DNA of 64,000 bases from JALHSW01 sp963720675. Lineage in GTDB: Bacteria; Actinomycetota; Acidimicrobiia; IMCC26256; PALSA-555. Location: NCBI GenBank assembly GCA_963720675.1, contig CAVRGH010000004.1, positions 62,001 through 126,000 of the forward strand, read 5' to 3'. The translations under genes and the position numbers were made by a program. Shown here piece after piece: positions 26,710 to 35,753 of the stretch (position 1 is the stretch's first letter; every line of letters begins with the position of its first letter). The notes under the pieces were generated by a model that did no database searches, was not told the origin of the DNA, and saw only the letters and a list, made by a program, of their open reading frames with translations.

Positions 26710-28269
26710 ATGGCTGCCGTCACGGACCCAGAAGCTCCTGCGACCTCGGGCCCGGGTGTGCCCCCTTCCCCGGGTGGCGCGCCGCCCGGCGCCGGGCCGG
26801 TGATGCCGCCGGCCCCCGACGGTGCCGACACGGCCTCCCGCGAGGTCCGGTGCTCGGCGTCGTACCCCTTGCCGCAGCTCCGGCCGGTCCCCGACTTCGT
26901 CGGATTGCCGTCGGGTCGCCGCTACGTCACGGTGCAGTCGAAGTTCGTGATCGCCCAGGTCGCGGCCGCGGGGTGGACCGCGATCGCCGTCGCCATCTCG
27001 CTCGCGTTCGCGCAGGGTCTCGCGACCCTCGTCTCGTGGCCGTACGCAGTGGTGCTCCTCGCGGCGACGGTGTGGGTCCCGGCCTACCTGGCGGCCTTCA
27101 GCGCGATCACGCTGGTCCTGGACGACCCGCCCGCGCTGAAGGTCGTGCGCCCGGGGACGCCGGTGACGGTCCTGATCCCCGTGCTCGACGAGCGCACCGC
27201 CCTCGTCGCCACGATCGCCTACCTCGCGGCCCAGGACTACGACGGTTCGCTGAAGGTGCTGGTGGTCGACCGGGGCTCGGCCGACGACACGGCGGGCGAG
27301 GCGCGTCGCGCGGCGCTGCGCGTCGGCCTCGATGCCGACGTCCTGACGGTGCCCGGCGTCGACCGTGCGTCGGCTCGGAACGCCGGTCTGGCGCGTGTGA
27401 CGACGCCGCTCCTGGTCACGGTCGAACCCGGTGCGTACCTCCACCCGTCCGCGGTGCGGCTGCTCGTCGCGCGGCTCTCGAGCTCACCGAATGACACCGC
27501 GGGGGTCGCGGGCGACGCGGTGGTCCGCAATCACCGGGAGGGCAGCGGCGCGGAGCTGCTCGCCGCGGAGTACGCGCTCGGCGCGAACGCCGTGCAACGC
27601 GTGAACGCGCTGTTCCAGGGCGCGCTCGTCGCCGAGGGCGCGTGCAGCGTGTTCCGCACCGACGCCGTCCGGGCAGTCAACGGTTGGGCGACGGGCGCGG
27701 CCCAGGACGTGCAGCTCACGTGGCGGCTGCTCGAGCGGGGCTGGCGCGTGTTCCACGAGCCGCTCGCGCTCGCGTTCACGACGGAGCGGATCACGATCGC
27801 GTCGGCGGCCCGCCGCCGCGCCCGCCACGCGTGGGGTCTGCTCGCGGCGCTGCACGAGCCGGGTCGGCGCCCGCTGCGGTTCCCGTTCAGCCGGTTCCTC
27901 ACCGCGGTGGATGTCGCCACCCCGGTCCTCGACCTCGTCTTCACCATCGCCTGGGTCCAGGCCGTCGTGTTCCTCGCGTTCGGTCAGCTCAGCCTCGTCG
28001 GCTTCTACGCGCTCTTCGTGCTGCCGCTCTCACTCGCGGCTCCCGCGCTCGTGCGCCGGTACCAGCGTGACGTCCTCGACGAGGCCGGGCTCGCGGTCGC
28101 GCGTCGGGGCGGTCTCGCCCGCTTCTCACCGCTCCTGTGGACCCAGGCCGTGCAGGCGCCGGTGGGGGTGTGGTCGGAGCTGCGTGAGATCCAGCGGCTC
28201 CGCGACGAGGGTCCGGACGACGTGACCCGGGTACCGCTGCGCGTCCCGAGAACCCGTTCTCGCGCGTAG
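26710..28269 (+). CDS. Membrane-bound family 2 glycosyltransferase
   Basis: 519 residues. After a Pro/Gly-rich cytoplasmic lead of about 45 residues come two membrane spans (residues 80-130), then a GT-A domain with VTVLIPVLDER, VVDRGSADDT and QDVQLTWRLLERGWR (the acceptor-site QxxxW-like motif). Two or three further C-terminal spans follow. This layout resembles processive polysaccharide synthases and lipid-linked sugar transferases. The acceptor is unknown and no polysaccharide cluster is nearby. The ATG at 26710 has no obvious ribosome site. Confidence 0.83.
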   Translation: MAAVTDPEAPATSGPGVPPSPGGAPPGAGPVMPPAPDGADTASREVRCSASYPLPQLRPVPDFVGLPSGRRYVTVQSKFVIAQVAAAGWTAIAVAISLAFAQGLATLVSWPYAVVLLAATVWVPAYLAAFSAITLVLDDPPALKVVRPGTPVTVLIPVLDERTALVATIAYLAAQDYDGSLKVLVVDRGSADDTAGEARRAALRVGLDADVLTVPGVDRASARNAGLARVTTPLLVTVEPGAYLHPSAVRLLVARLSSSPNDTAGVAGDAVVRNHREGSGAELLAAEYALGANAVQRVNALFQGALVAEGACSVFRTDAVRAVNGWATGAAQDVQLTWRLLERGWRVFHEPLALAFTTERITIASAARRRARHAWGLLAALHEPGRRPLRFPFSRFLTAVDVATPVLDLVFTIAWVQAVVFLAFGQLSLVGFYALFVLPLSLAAPALVRRYQRDVLDEAGLAVARRGGLARFSPLLWTQAVQAPVGVWSELREIQRLRDEGPDDVTRVPLRVPRTRSRA

Positions 28270-28368
28270 CCCGCAGTGGTGCTCGGGCCAAGGGAGCGCT
28301 CGCCGCGTCCCGGGCTAGCGTCGCTCGCCGACGCGCGCCCGCGCCCCTCGCCGAAGGAGTCCACGCAC

Positions 28369-29154
28369 GTGCTGCACCCCGAAGTCGACAACGCCGCGAC
28401 CCGCGCCATGCATTCGGTCGAAGGTCGCACGATCATCGTCACCGGCTCCGGCCAGGGCGTCGGGCGCGGGATGGCCAACCATCTCGCGAAGGCCGGGGCC
28501 AACGTGGTGGTGGCCGAGTGGAACGCCGAGAAGATGCAGCGGACGGTCGACGAGCTCACCGGCATCGGCGCGAAGGCCATCGGGGTCGAGGTCGACATCA
28601 TGCAGCGCGACCAGATCGAGGCGATGGTGACCCGAACGGTCGACGAGTTCGGCGGGGTCGACGGGATCATCAACAACGCGCAGACCTTCCGTGCGAACGC
28701 CCCGGTCGCGACCCTCGACACCGACGATGTCGAGGTCTTCTACCGCTCGGGCGTCCTCGGGACGCTGTGGGCGATGCAAGCGGTGTATCCCCACATGAAG
28801 GGCGCCGGGTGGGGCCGCATCGTGAACTTCGGGTCGTCGATGGGGCGGGTCGGCGGTGCCGGCTTCGGCGCCTACAACGCGTCCAAGGAGGCGATCCGCG
28901 GTCTGTCGCGCACGGCGGCGCGCGAGTGGGCGGCCGACGGGATCATCGTGAACATCATCGCCCCGGCCGCGGCCCCGCCCCGAGCCGTCGGGAGCGAGCA
29001 CTACGAGGAGTTCATGCGGACCTGCCCGATGGGTCGCAACGGCGACCCGGAGCTCGACATCGGCGCCATCGCCCACTTCCTCTGCTCCGATGCCTGCCGT
29101 TTCGTCACCGGTCACACCTTCATGGTCGACGGCGGCAACTTCCTCTGGTCATGA
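28369..29154 (+). CDS. Short-chain dehydrogenase/reductase
   Basis: 261 residues from GTG at 28369, which follows AAGGAG (28353-28359). Classical SDR marks are IVTGSGQGVGRGMA (cofactor), INNAQ in place of NNAG, and the active-site tyrosine in YNASKEAIRGL. The catalytic serine lies in NFGSSMGRVGG. Coupled by ATGA to the following hotdog gene, it may act on an acyl-CoA or a hydroxylated lipid intermediate. The substrate is unknown. Confidence 0.87.
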   Translation: MLHPEVDNAATRAMHSVEGRTIIVTGSGQGVGRGMANHLAKAGANVVVAEWNAEKMQRTVDELTGIGAKAIGVEVDIMQRDQIEAMVTRTVDEFGGVDGIINNAQTFRANAPVATLDTDDVEVFYRSGVLGTLWAMQAVYPHMKGAGWGRIVNFGSSMGRVGGAGFGAYNASKEAIRGLSRTAAREWAADGIIVNIIAPAAAPPRAVGSEHYEEFMRTCPMGRNGDPELDIGAIAHFLCSDACRFVTGHTFMVDGGNFLWS

Positions 29155-29717
29155 CCCAACCGAAGCCGGACTGGTCGAACGCGTGGCCGGTCGTCGGGGT
29201 CGCGCAGGGTGAGCCGGCGCCGTCGGCTGGCGTGGACGCGCTGCGGGGTGCGGGGTTCCGCGTGGTGCTCGACGTCGACTCGATCCCGTCCGATGCCGAT
29301 GCGTACCAGGACCATCTGAACAACCACGCCGCGGTGCGGATGTTCAACGAGCTGCGGATCGCCTATGTGGCTTCGGAGCTCGCGCCCGACTGGCCGCGCT
29401 TCATCCGCCGCAGCAAGTCGACGGTCGTCGTGCGCGAGCTGCACGTCGAGTACCAGAGCGAGGGGCGCATGCACGAGCGGTTCGTCGGCGCGACGCGCTG
29501 GGGCGCTCGACGCGGGAAGTCGGGGCTGGTCGAGCAGCGTCTCGTGGAAGCCACGACCGGACGCCCGCTCGCGCGCGCCTGGGTGGTCCAGCTGTTCGTG
29601 ACGCCCGATGGCGTCGACGCGTTCCCCGAGTGGTTGTGGGAGCGCATCGGCGAGGTCGAGGGCGGACCGATCCCCGAGCTCGCCGAGGAACGTCGGCCCT
29701 GGGGTCCCCCGGCCTAG
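29151..29717 (+). CDS. Hotdog-fold acyl-CoA thioesterase-like protein
   Basis: 188 residues with the 4HBT-type pattern QDHLNNHAAVRMFNELRIAYV near residue 50, followed by beta strands VVVRELHVEYQSEGRMHERF. The family hydrolyses acyl-CoA thioesters or acts as a hydratase. It overlaps the SDR stop by ATGA and is convergent, by 4 bp, with the metallopeptidase gene. Confidence 0.78.
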   Translation: MTQPKPDWSNAWPVVGVAQGEPAPSAGVDALRGAGFRVVLDVDSIPSDADAYQDHLNNHAAVRMFNELRIAYVASELAPDWPRFIRRSKSTVVVRELHVEYQSEGRMHERFVGATRWGARRGKSGLVEQRLVEATTGRPLARAWVVQLFVTPDGVDAFPEWLWERIGEVEGGPIPELAEERRPWGPPA

Positions 29718-31084
29718 ACCGTGGCGGTGCGACAGGCGTTGCGGCCGTCGGTGAACCCGGTCCGGAACGCCGCGACCCTGGCGAACGCGGAGCCGCGTCC
29801 GGCGTCGTGGGCGTTGGTGCTCGCGACCGTGAAGGTCTGGATCGCCTCGTCGAGGTCGCCGGCCGACAGCGCGGCGCTCTTGGTGTCGCGGCTGCGCTCG
29901 CCGCTGGCGATGCTCCCGGTCCATGCTCCGGTCAGGCAGTCAGCTCGGAGCCGAGCGGTGTCGGTGCCGATCGGTTGGCCCTGGGCGTGCTGGGCCGAGG
30001 ACGACCACGCCGCGGCGATCAGCATCCCTGCGCCGAAGTCGCCGACATCCGAGTAGAGCTGGTCGAAGGTGCTCTGGTCGTAGGCGATCGTGTTCGTGCT
30101 CGCGCAGTAGGTCGCACCGTCGTCGAGCACACCACCGTCGGAGGTTCCCGAACAGGACGGTGCATTGCGGTCGTAGGCGACGACCTTGGGCGCCGGCGCG
30201 TCCTTGCCGAGCTCCTGACCCCAGTAGTCGGTGAGGTCGTCGGTCACGAGCTGCTGGACCGCGTCCTCGGAGACGTTCCCGCCGCTGGCCGCGTCCTGCT
30301 GGCTGGTGAACGCGGTCTCGGTGACGTCCGGAGGGCGGTTCTCGTAGTCGCGGCACGACGTGGTGCCACCGCGGTACCCGTCCTGAAAGGCGCTCACCCG
30401 GTCGAACGCATTGCCGTGCGCACCGCTCTGGCCGCCGTCGGTCCCGACGGGGTCACGGAACACGAGGAACCCTCCGAGTGCGGTGTCGAGATCACCCGCA
30501 CCGAGGTGCAGCGACGTGTCGGTCCCGTCGGCGATGTGGCGCGTCCATGCGCCGGCGAAGCAGTCGGCCTGCATCTCGAGGTACACGGTGGCGTTCAGCC
30601 GGGTGTCGGTGCGCGCCTGGATCGCGTGGCCCCACTCGTGGGCGAGGACGAGTGCGACCGCGAAGTCACCGAACTGGTTTCGCAGCTTCGGGAGCAGCGT
30701 CTGCTCGTCCCACACGACGAAGTCGCCGGCCGAGCAGTAGAACGCGTTGCCCTGCACCTGCTCGTAGGGCGTCGTGCCCCGGCCCGAGCTGTCACACGCC
30801 GGCGGCGGGTTCGAGCTGGAGTACGGGAACAGCCGGCTCGACGGGATCGCCGCGTAGTCGACGCCGTAGGTGTCGGGGAGCTCCTTCGACCAGAACTGCT
30901 GGATGTCGGCGATCGAGGCGTCGACGCCGGCCGAGTACCGGCCGGACTCGGCGACCGCGGAGCCCGACCCGGGCCCGGCGACGGTCGCGAGGATGGCGAT
31001 GACGGTGACGAGCGCCAGGGCCCCGATGCCGCCGAGGCGACGGCGGCGGGCGGCGCGGCGCTGCCTGCGGGTTCTCCGGCTCAT
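29714..31084 (-). CDS. Secreted or anchored neutral zinc metallopeptidase with an inactive second domain
   Basis: 456 residues. An Arg-rich N-terminus and one hydrophobic span (residues 18-36) form a signal anchor. The first domain (about 50-245) carries the zincin motif HEWGH (149-153) and EMQADCFAGAW (170-180), typical of the YpfJ-like neutral zinc metallopeptidases. The second domain (about 275-455) is a recognisable copy: it keeps the region around RADCLTGAW (380-388) but has AAWSS (358-362) where HEWGH should be, so it cannot bind zinc. This looks like an internal duplication with one half turned into a structural or binding domain. Confidence 0.85.
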   Translation of the reverse strand: MSRRTRRQRRAARRRRLGGIGALALVTVIAILATVAGPGSGSAVAESGRYSAGVDASIADIQQFWSKELPDTYGVDYAAIPSSRLFPYSSSNPPPACDSSGRGTTPYEQVQGNAFYCSAGDFVVWDEQTLLPKLRNQFGDFAVALVLAHEWGHAIQARTDTRLNATVYLEMQADCFAGAWTRHIADGTDTSLHLGAGDLDTALGGFLVFRDPVGTDGGQSGAHGNAFDRVSAFQDGYRGGTTSCRDYENRPPDVTETAFTSQQDAASGGNVSEDAVQQLVTDDLTDYWGQELGKDAPAPKVVAYDRNAPSCSGTSDGGVLDDGATYCASTNTIAYDQSTFDQLYSDVGDFGAGMLIAAAWSSSAQHAQGQPIGTDTARLRADCLTGAWTGSIASGERSRDTKSAALSAGDLDEAIQTFTVASTNAHDAGRGSAFARVAAFRTGFTDGRNACRTATV

Positions 31085-31169
31085 GCAGGGGAAAACGCCG
31101 GTCGGGAGGGCTCGGTTCCCCGTCGGCCCCGATTCCCAGTGACTTCCCAGGTTCGCGGCGGTTCGCCCC

Positions 31170-31976
31170 TCAGGCGCCGAGTCGCTCGAGCAGGTCGCCG
31201 AGGGACGCGACCGCCCGTCGGCAGGCGGTGTCGTAGCCCTCCTCGTCGATCCGGGGGCCGATGAGCTCGAGGTCGAAGCAGCCCGGGTAGCCGGCCGCGA
31301 GCACCTGGCCGAGGATCCGCTCCAGCGGGATGTCGCCGTCGCCGGGGACCAGGCGGTTCGGCGTCGAGAGCGTGCCGATCTTGAAGTCACTCACCTGCAC
31401 GATCCGGAAGGTGTCGACCCCGGCCGCGATCGTCGCGCCGAGGCCGCGCTCGGCCCAGCAGGCGTTGGTCTCCACGCAGACGCCGATCCCGAGCCGTCGC
31501 GCGAGGTCGACGACGTCGGCGAGGGAGTGCACGAAGCCGACGTCGACCCGCAGCGAGTTCGTGTGCTCGAGGCCGAACGGGATCCTTCGGGCGTGCGCGT
31601 CGGCGATGACCGGGGCGAGCGCTTGCTCGAGCGCGTCGGCCGCGGCCTCCCAGGAGAGCTGCCCGGCCGGACCGGTCGTGAGGATCATGCACTCGGCCTC
31701 CACCGCCTCGGCGGCGTCGACCGCACGGCGGACCCGGTCGCGTTGACCGTCCCATTGCGACGGATCGTCGAGGTGGAACGGGCCGATCCCGATCAGGTTG
31801 CTGACGCGGACACCGGCGTCGCGGAGTCGCCGTGCGCCCTCCTCGATGCCGGCGGCCTCGAGCTTCGCCAGGGACGCGCCGATCGCGCTGATCCCGGCCC
31901 GCTCGTAGAAGGCGAGGTCCTCGTCGAGCGACCACTGGAACGTCGAGATCGCGGACAGCGAGATGCGGGGATGCAC
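31170..31976 (-). CDS. Sugar phosphate isomerase/epimerase-like TIM-barrel protein
   Basis: 268 residues of the AP-endonuclease-2/xylose-isomerase-like TIM barrel family. Likely metal ligands occur in FGLEHTNS, CVETNACW, VQVSDFK and FDLELIGP. Members include hexulose and hydroxypyruvate isomerases and inositol catabolic enzymes. It lies 7 bp downstream of an SDR dehydrogenase, a common pairing for oxidation and isomerisation of a sugar or polyol. Confidence 0.82.
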   Translation of the reverse strand: MHPRISLSAISTFQWSLDEDLAFYERAGISAIGASLAKLEAAGIEEGARRLRDAGVRVSNLIGIGPFHLDDPSQWDGQRDRVRRAVDAAEAVEAECMILTTGPAGQLSWEAAADALEQALAPVIADAHARRIPFGLEHTNSLRVDVGFVHSLADVVDLARRLGIGVCVETNACWAERGLGATIAAGVDTFRIVQVSDFKIGTLSTPNRLVPGDGDIPLERILGQVLAAGYPGCFDLELIGPRIDEEGYDTACRRAVASLGDLLERLGA

Positions 31977-31983
31977 GGCGCGC

Positions 31984-32757
31984 CTATCCGAGGACCGCGG
32001 CGCGGGCGTTGCTGCCGCCGCCGTCGAGCTGCAGGTTGATACCGGTGAGGTACTGCGACTCGTCGCTCGCGAGGTACACCGCTGCGTGGGCGACGTCGCT
32101 CGCCTCGCCGAGTCGGGTGAGGTGCATGCCTTCGAGTCGGGTCCGGCGTTCGTCGCTCATCTCGGCGTCGCGTCGCTCGTTGCGCACGTAGCCGGGGCTG
32201 ATCGTGTTGCACCGGATCGCGTTCGGCGCCTCCTCGACCGCGATGGCCCGGGTGAGCGCGTTCAGGCCGCCCTTGCTCGTCGCGTAGGCGGCGAGGCCGG
32301 CGCTGGGCTTCTCGCCCTGGCGCGACGAGATGTTGATGATCGAGCCGTGCCCCGCGGCCCGCAGGAGCGGGATGGCCGCCCGGCACAGCCACATCGGCGC
32401 GGTCACGTTCACGCGCAGCGTGCCCTCCCAGGCCGCGGTGCTCATCTCGGCGACCGTGGAGTCCTGGCCGTCGACGAGCCCGGCGACGGCGTTGTTCACC
32501 AGCACGGTGAGGCCGCCGAGCCGGCCGGCGGCCTCGGCCACGACCTGCTCGCAGGCCGTCTCGGTGCCGAGGTCCGCGGCCACGAAGACGCCGTCGCCCC
32601 CGGCGGCCGAGATCTGCTCGACGACCGCCGCCCCCCGGGCGGCATCCCGCCCGTGGACGACCACCCGGGCTCCCTGGGCCGCGAACTCGATCGCGATCGC
32701 CCTGCCGATCCCGGACGTCGATCCGGTGACGAGCGCCAGCTCCCCCTGCAGTCGCAC
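31984..32757 (-). CDS. Short-chain dehydrogenase/reductase
   Basis: 257 residues from GTG at 32757, preceded by a G-rich ribosome site. It has LVTGSTSGIGRAIA at the cofactor site, VNNAV, catalytic Ser in INISSRQG and YATSKGGLNALTRA with the active-site Tyr-Lys. The C-terminal GINLQLDGGGS is a typical SDR ending. It is the first gene of a two-gene unit with the TIM-barrel isomerase. The substrate is probably a sugar or polyol, inferred from the pairing only. Confidence 0.88.
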   Translation of the reverse strand: MRLQGELALVTGSTSGIGRAIAIEFAAQGARVVVHGRDAARGAAVVEQISAAGGDGVFVAADLGTETACEQVVAEAAGRLGGLTVLVNNAVAGLVDGQDSTVAEMSTAAWEGTLRVNVTAPMWLCRAAIPLLRAAGHGSIINISSRQGEKPSAGLAAYATSKGGLNALTRAIAVEEAPNAIRCNTISPGYVRNERRDAEMSDERRTRLEGMHLTRLGEASDVAHAAVYLASDESQYLTGINLQLDGGGSNARAAVLG

Positions 32758-32900
32758 GCCGTACCCCCCTGTCGGGCGGCGAGGCTAGTGCCGGCTGTCA
32801 TCCGGGCCGGCCGCCGACGTTGTGACCCCCGTGGGGGACGCCTAGCCTGAGGGCATCCGGATCGGCTCGTGGGAGTCGGCGCGCCCGGACCCTGTTGCTC

Positions 32901-34020
32901 ATGTGGTCGAAGTTGGACATGTCATCTGTCGTGGTCGCTCGTGGCCTGCGGTCCGCCGCACGCATGGCGGCGTTCGGCGCGCTCGCGCTCGCGATGCTTG
33001 CGAGCGCGGTCGCGGCTCCGGACGGGATCGCCGGTGCCGCCCCCATCGACGACGCTCGTACCCAGGTGGCCGAGGCACAGCGATCCGCGGACGCCGCGGC
33101 GGCCCGGTACGAGGAGGCCATCGGCCATCTCGAGGAGCTGAGCGCCACGGTCGCCGACCTCGAGGCGCGGATCGCGGCGGGCCGGACCGAGGCGGCGGCA
33201 CTGCGGATCGTGGCGAAGGAGCGAGCGGTCCGGGCGTACGTCGGCCGGGACACGCTCGCTGACGGCGGGTTCCTGATCGCGGGGGGCGACCCGCTCGACG
33301 AGGTCCGGCGCGAGAAGCTCCTCGCCCGCACCAAGGCGCGTGAAGACGCGTCCGCGGAGCGGTTGCGCGTCGTCACCAACGACCTCGACCACCAGCGGCG
33401 CGAGCTCGAGGTTCGCAAGGCCGAGCAGGAGAAGGTGGTCGCGCAGGTCACGGCCGAGCAGGCCACGGTGCAAGCGCAGCTCGGCGCGGCCCAGCAGGCG
33501 CTCGATCAGCTCGAGGAGCAGCTGCGCCAGGAGATGGAAGCCGCCAAGGCCCGGGAGATCGCCGCGGCGGCCGCGCGCGACGCCAGCTCGCCGCGCCGGG
33601 AACGGCAAGGACTACTCGGGTGCGTACGTCTCCACGGGGATCGTGTGTCCGGTCCGTGGCGCCGTGTCGTTCATCGACTCCTGGGGCTTCCCGCGGCACC
33701 AGGGCCCGCACATGGGGGTCGACCTCATGGCGGCGACGGGGACGCCCGACGTCGCGGTCGTGTCCGGCAACGTGACCTACAAGTCGGGGGGCACCTCCGG
33801 CCTCGGCGCGTATCTCCGCGGCGACGACGGCAACCTCTACTACTACTTCCACCTCTCGGCGTACGAGGGTGGACCGCGCCACGTCGCGCAGGGCGAGGTC
33901 ATCGGCTACGTCGGCAACACGGGGGACGCGCGGTACACCGCGTCGCACACGCACTTCGAGATCCACCCCGGCGGCGGTGCTGCCGTGAACCCCTACCCGT
34001 CGGTGCGCCCGGTCTGCTGA
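32901..34020 (+). CDS. Secreted M23 (LytM) peptidase with coiled-coil N-terminus, frameshifted
   Basis: The N-terminal part has a signal peptide (ALALAMLASAVAAPDG), then a long alanine/glutamate-rich coiled coil (about residues 55-225) as in EnvC/PcsB-like cell-wall hydrolase regulators. Near 33590-33605 the frame must shift by one base, after which a complete LytM domain follows: HMGVDLM (zinc His and Asp) and HTHFEIHP (HxH). Function: peptidoglycan cross-link cleavage in cell division or wall growth. The starts at 32901 and 32919 are both possible. Its 3' end overlaps the convergent znuB gene by 28 bp. Confidence 0.82.
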
Positions 34021-34949
34021 TCGTGCGCGTGCTGATCGTGCGCGTGGTGGTGCTCGACGCGCCCGGCTGGTGGTGTCGAGGGGGCGTCGAGCGCGATCTC
34101 GGGGGTCACGGGCACGTGCCGCCGCCCGGCGACGAGGGCGACGACCCCGAAGATGACCGCCGCGGTGAGCACGATGGAGCCGCCCGGGGCGAGGTCCCAC
34201 TGACGGGCCGCGGCGAGGCCGACCACCACGGACACGAGGCCGACGACGACGGACAGCACGACCGTGGTCCGGAACGACCGGGCCAGCAGTCGGCTGCTCG
34301 CCACGGGGAGGACCATGAGGGCGGCGATGAGGAGCACGCCGACCACGCGCATGGCGGCGACGACGGTGACCGCGGTGAGGACCGAGAGCAGGGCGTTGGC
34401 CGCGTCGACGGGGATCCCGGCCACCCGGGCCGACTGCTCGTCGATGACGATCGCGAAGAGGGCCCGGCCGAAGAAGGCCATCGCGAGCACGATCACGACC
34501 CCGAGGACCGCCACGACCCGGACGTCGCCCGGGCTCACCGTGAGGATCGACCCGAACAGGTAGGGGAGCACGTTCACGCTGCCGCCCCCGGTGCGGCTCA
34601 CCAGCACCACGCCGAGCGCGATGCCGCCGTAGAAGAACAGCGCAAGCGCGAGGTCGCCGGTCGCACGACCGCGGGTGCGCAACCACTCGATGGCCAGGGC
34701 GCCCGCGACCGCGACTGCGAGGGCGCTCCAGATGGGCCAGATCTCGAGGAGCAGCCCGGCCGCGACCCCGGCGAACGCCATGTGCCCGATGCCGTCGCCC
34801 ATCAGCGACATGCGCTTCTGCACGAGGAAGACGCCGATCAGCGGCGCGCACGCGCCGACGATCAACCCGGCCCAGAGCGCGAGCTGCATGTAGTCGCGGT
34901 CGAACGGCCACGGGAGGTCGAGCACCGCGAACCCGGCCGTGTGCACCAT
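33993..34949 (-). CDS. znuB: Zinc/manganese ABC transporter permease with a His-rich tail
   Basis: 318 residues with about eight hydrophobic spans of the ABC-3 permease family (VQKRMSLMGDGIGHMAFAGV is the family signature). The cytoplasmic C-terminus ends in HHHAHDQHAHDQQ, a likely metal-sensing or metal-buffering tail. It is translated with znuC (they share one base at 34949). ABC-3 permeases carry Zn or Mn; zinc is preferred because of the His-rich tail and the ZnuA-like binding protein next door. Confidence 0.88.
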   Translation of the reverse strand: MVHTAGFAVLDLPWPFDRDYMQLALWAGLIVGACAPLIGVFLVQKRMSLMGDGIGHMAFAGVAAGLLLEIWPIWSALAVAVAGALAIEWLRTRGRATGDLALALFFYGGIALGVVLVSRTGGGSVNVLPYLFGSILTVSPGDVRVVAVLGVVIVLAMAFFGRALFAIVIDEQSARVAGIPVDAANALLSVLTAVTVVAAMRVVGVLLIAALMVLPVASSRLLARSFRTTVVLSVVVGLVSVVVGLAAARQWDLAPGGSIVLTAAVIFGVVALVAGRRHVPVTPEIALDAPSTPPAGRVEHHHAHDQHAHDQQTGRTDG

Positions 34950-35707
34950 CAGCCGAGCCCCTCGAGCCAGAGGGGGAGGTCGTCACGGTGCACGCCGAGG
35001 CTCACGCCGGTCGCGGTGAGCTCGTCGGGCGGACCGTCGAACACGATGCGGCGCTTCATCACGATGATGCGGTCGAGATCGTCGGCGACCGCACCGAGCT
35101 CGTGGGACACGAGCAGCACCGTCGCGGTGTGGTCGCGCAGGAGGTGCACGAGCGAGTCGCGGAACAGGCGTTGCGACTCGACGTCGACGCCCGCGATCGG
35201 CTCGTCGAGCACGAGCAGCTCGGGTTCGCTCGCGAAGGCCTTCGCGATGAGCACGCGCTGCTGCTGGCCGCCGGACAGCTCCCGCACCGGGCGGCGGCGG
35301 AGGTGCTCGAGTGCCACGGACTCGAGCGCATGGTCGACGGCGGCGCGGTCGACCGACGTCGCGCGGCGCCACCAGCCCCGCCGGGCGAGGCGCCCGGTGG
35401 CGACGACCTCTTCGACGGTCGCCGGGAGATCGGGCGCGAGTGTGTGCCGTTGCGGTACGTACCCGACCCGGCCGCGCTCGGTGAGCTGGCGGGGGTCGGT
35501 GCCGAGGCACTCGACGGTGCCGGCGTCGGGCCGGAGCAGGCCGAGCAGGAGCCGGAGCAGGGTCGACTTGCCCGACCCGTTCGGGCCGACGAGCGCGGCG
35601 AACTCGCCGGCACCGATGGCGAACGACACGTGGTCGACCACGGGTTCGGCGCCGTAGCCGAAGGTGACGTCGTCGGCGGCCAGGACAGCGGGGCTCGGGG
35701 TGGTGAT
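34949..35707 (-). CDS. znuC: Zinc ABC transporter ATP-binding protein, apparent ATC start
   Basis: About 253 residues: Walker A GPNGSGKST, signature LSGGQQQRVLIAKA, Walker B LLVLDEPIAGVD and H-loop VSHELG. The conserved N-terminal strand AADDVTFGYG lies upstream of the first GTG (35641), so the true start must be further up, yet no ATG, GTG or TTG exists in frame before a stop. An ATC at 35705-35707, spaced about 6-7 bases after GAGAAG, would give a normal N-terminus (x-TTPSPAVLAADDV). Either ATC is used as a start or an ATG has been misread. It diverges from znuA with a 44-bp control region. Confidence 0.85.
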   Translation of the reverse strand: MTTPSPAVLAADDVTFGYGAEPVVDHVSFAIGAGEFAALVGPNGSGKSTLLRLLLGLLRPDAGTVECLGTDPRQLTERGRVGYVPQRHTLAPDLPATVEEVVATGRLARRGWWRRATSVDRAAVDHALESVALEHLRRRPVRELSGGQQQRVLIAKAFASEPELLVLDEPIAGVDVESQRLFRDSLVHLLRDHTATVLLVSHELGAVADDLDRIIVMKRRIVFDGPPDELTATGVSLGVHRDDLPLWLEGLG

Positions 35708-35730
35708 GACCGACTTCTCTCGGGTTGGGA

Positions 35731-35753
35731 ACAGTAATAAGATCGATTCTCAT
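35731..35753. promoter_or_regulatory. AT-rich imperfect palindrome between znuC and znuA, candidate Zur site
   Basis: The stretch AGTAATAAGATCGATTCTCA (from 35733) is strikingly AT-rich for this genome and partly palindromic around GATCGAT. It abuts the znuA ATG (35752) and lies in the short divergent znu control region. Zur boxes in actinobacteria are AT-rich palindromes of the TGAAAATGATTTTCA type; the match here is only moderate. Confidence 0.35.
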
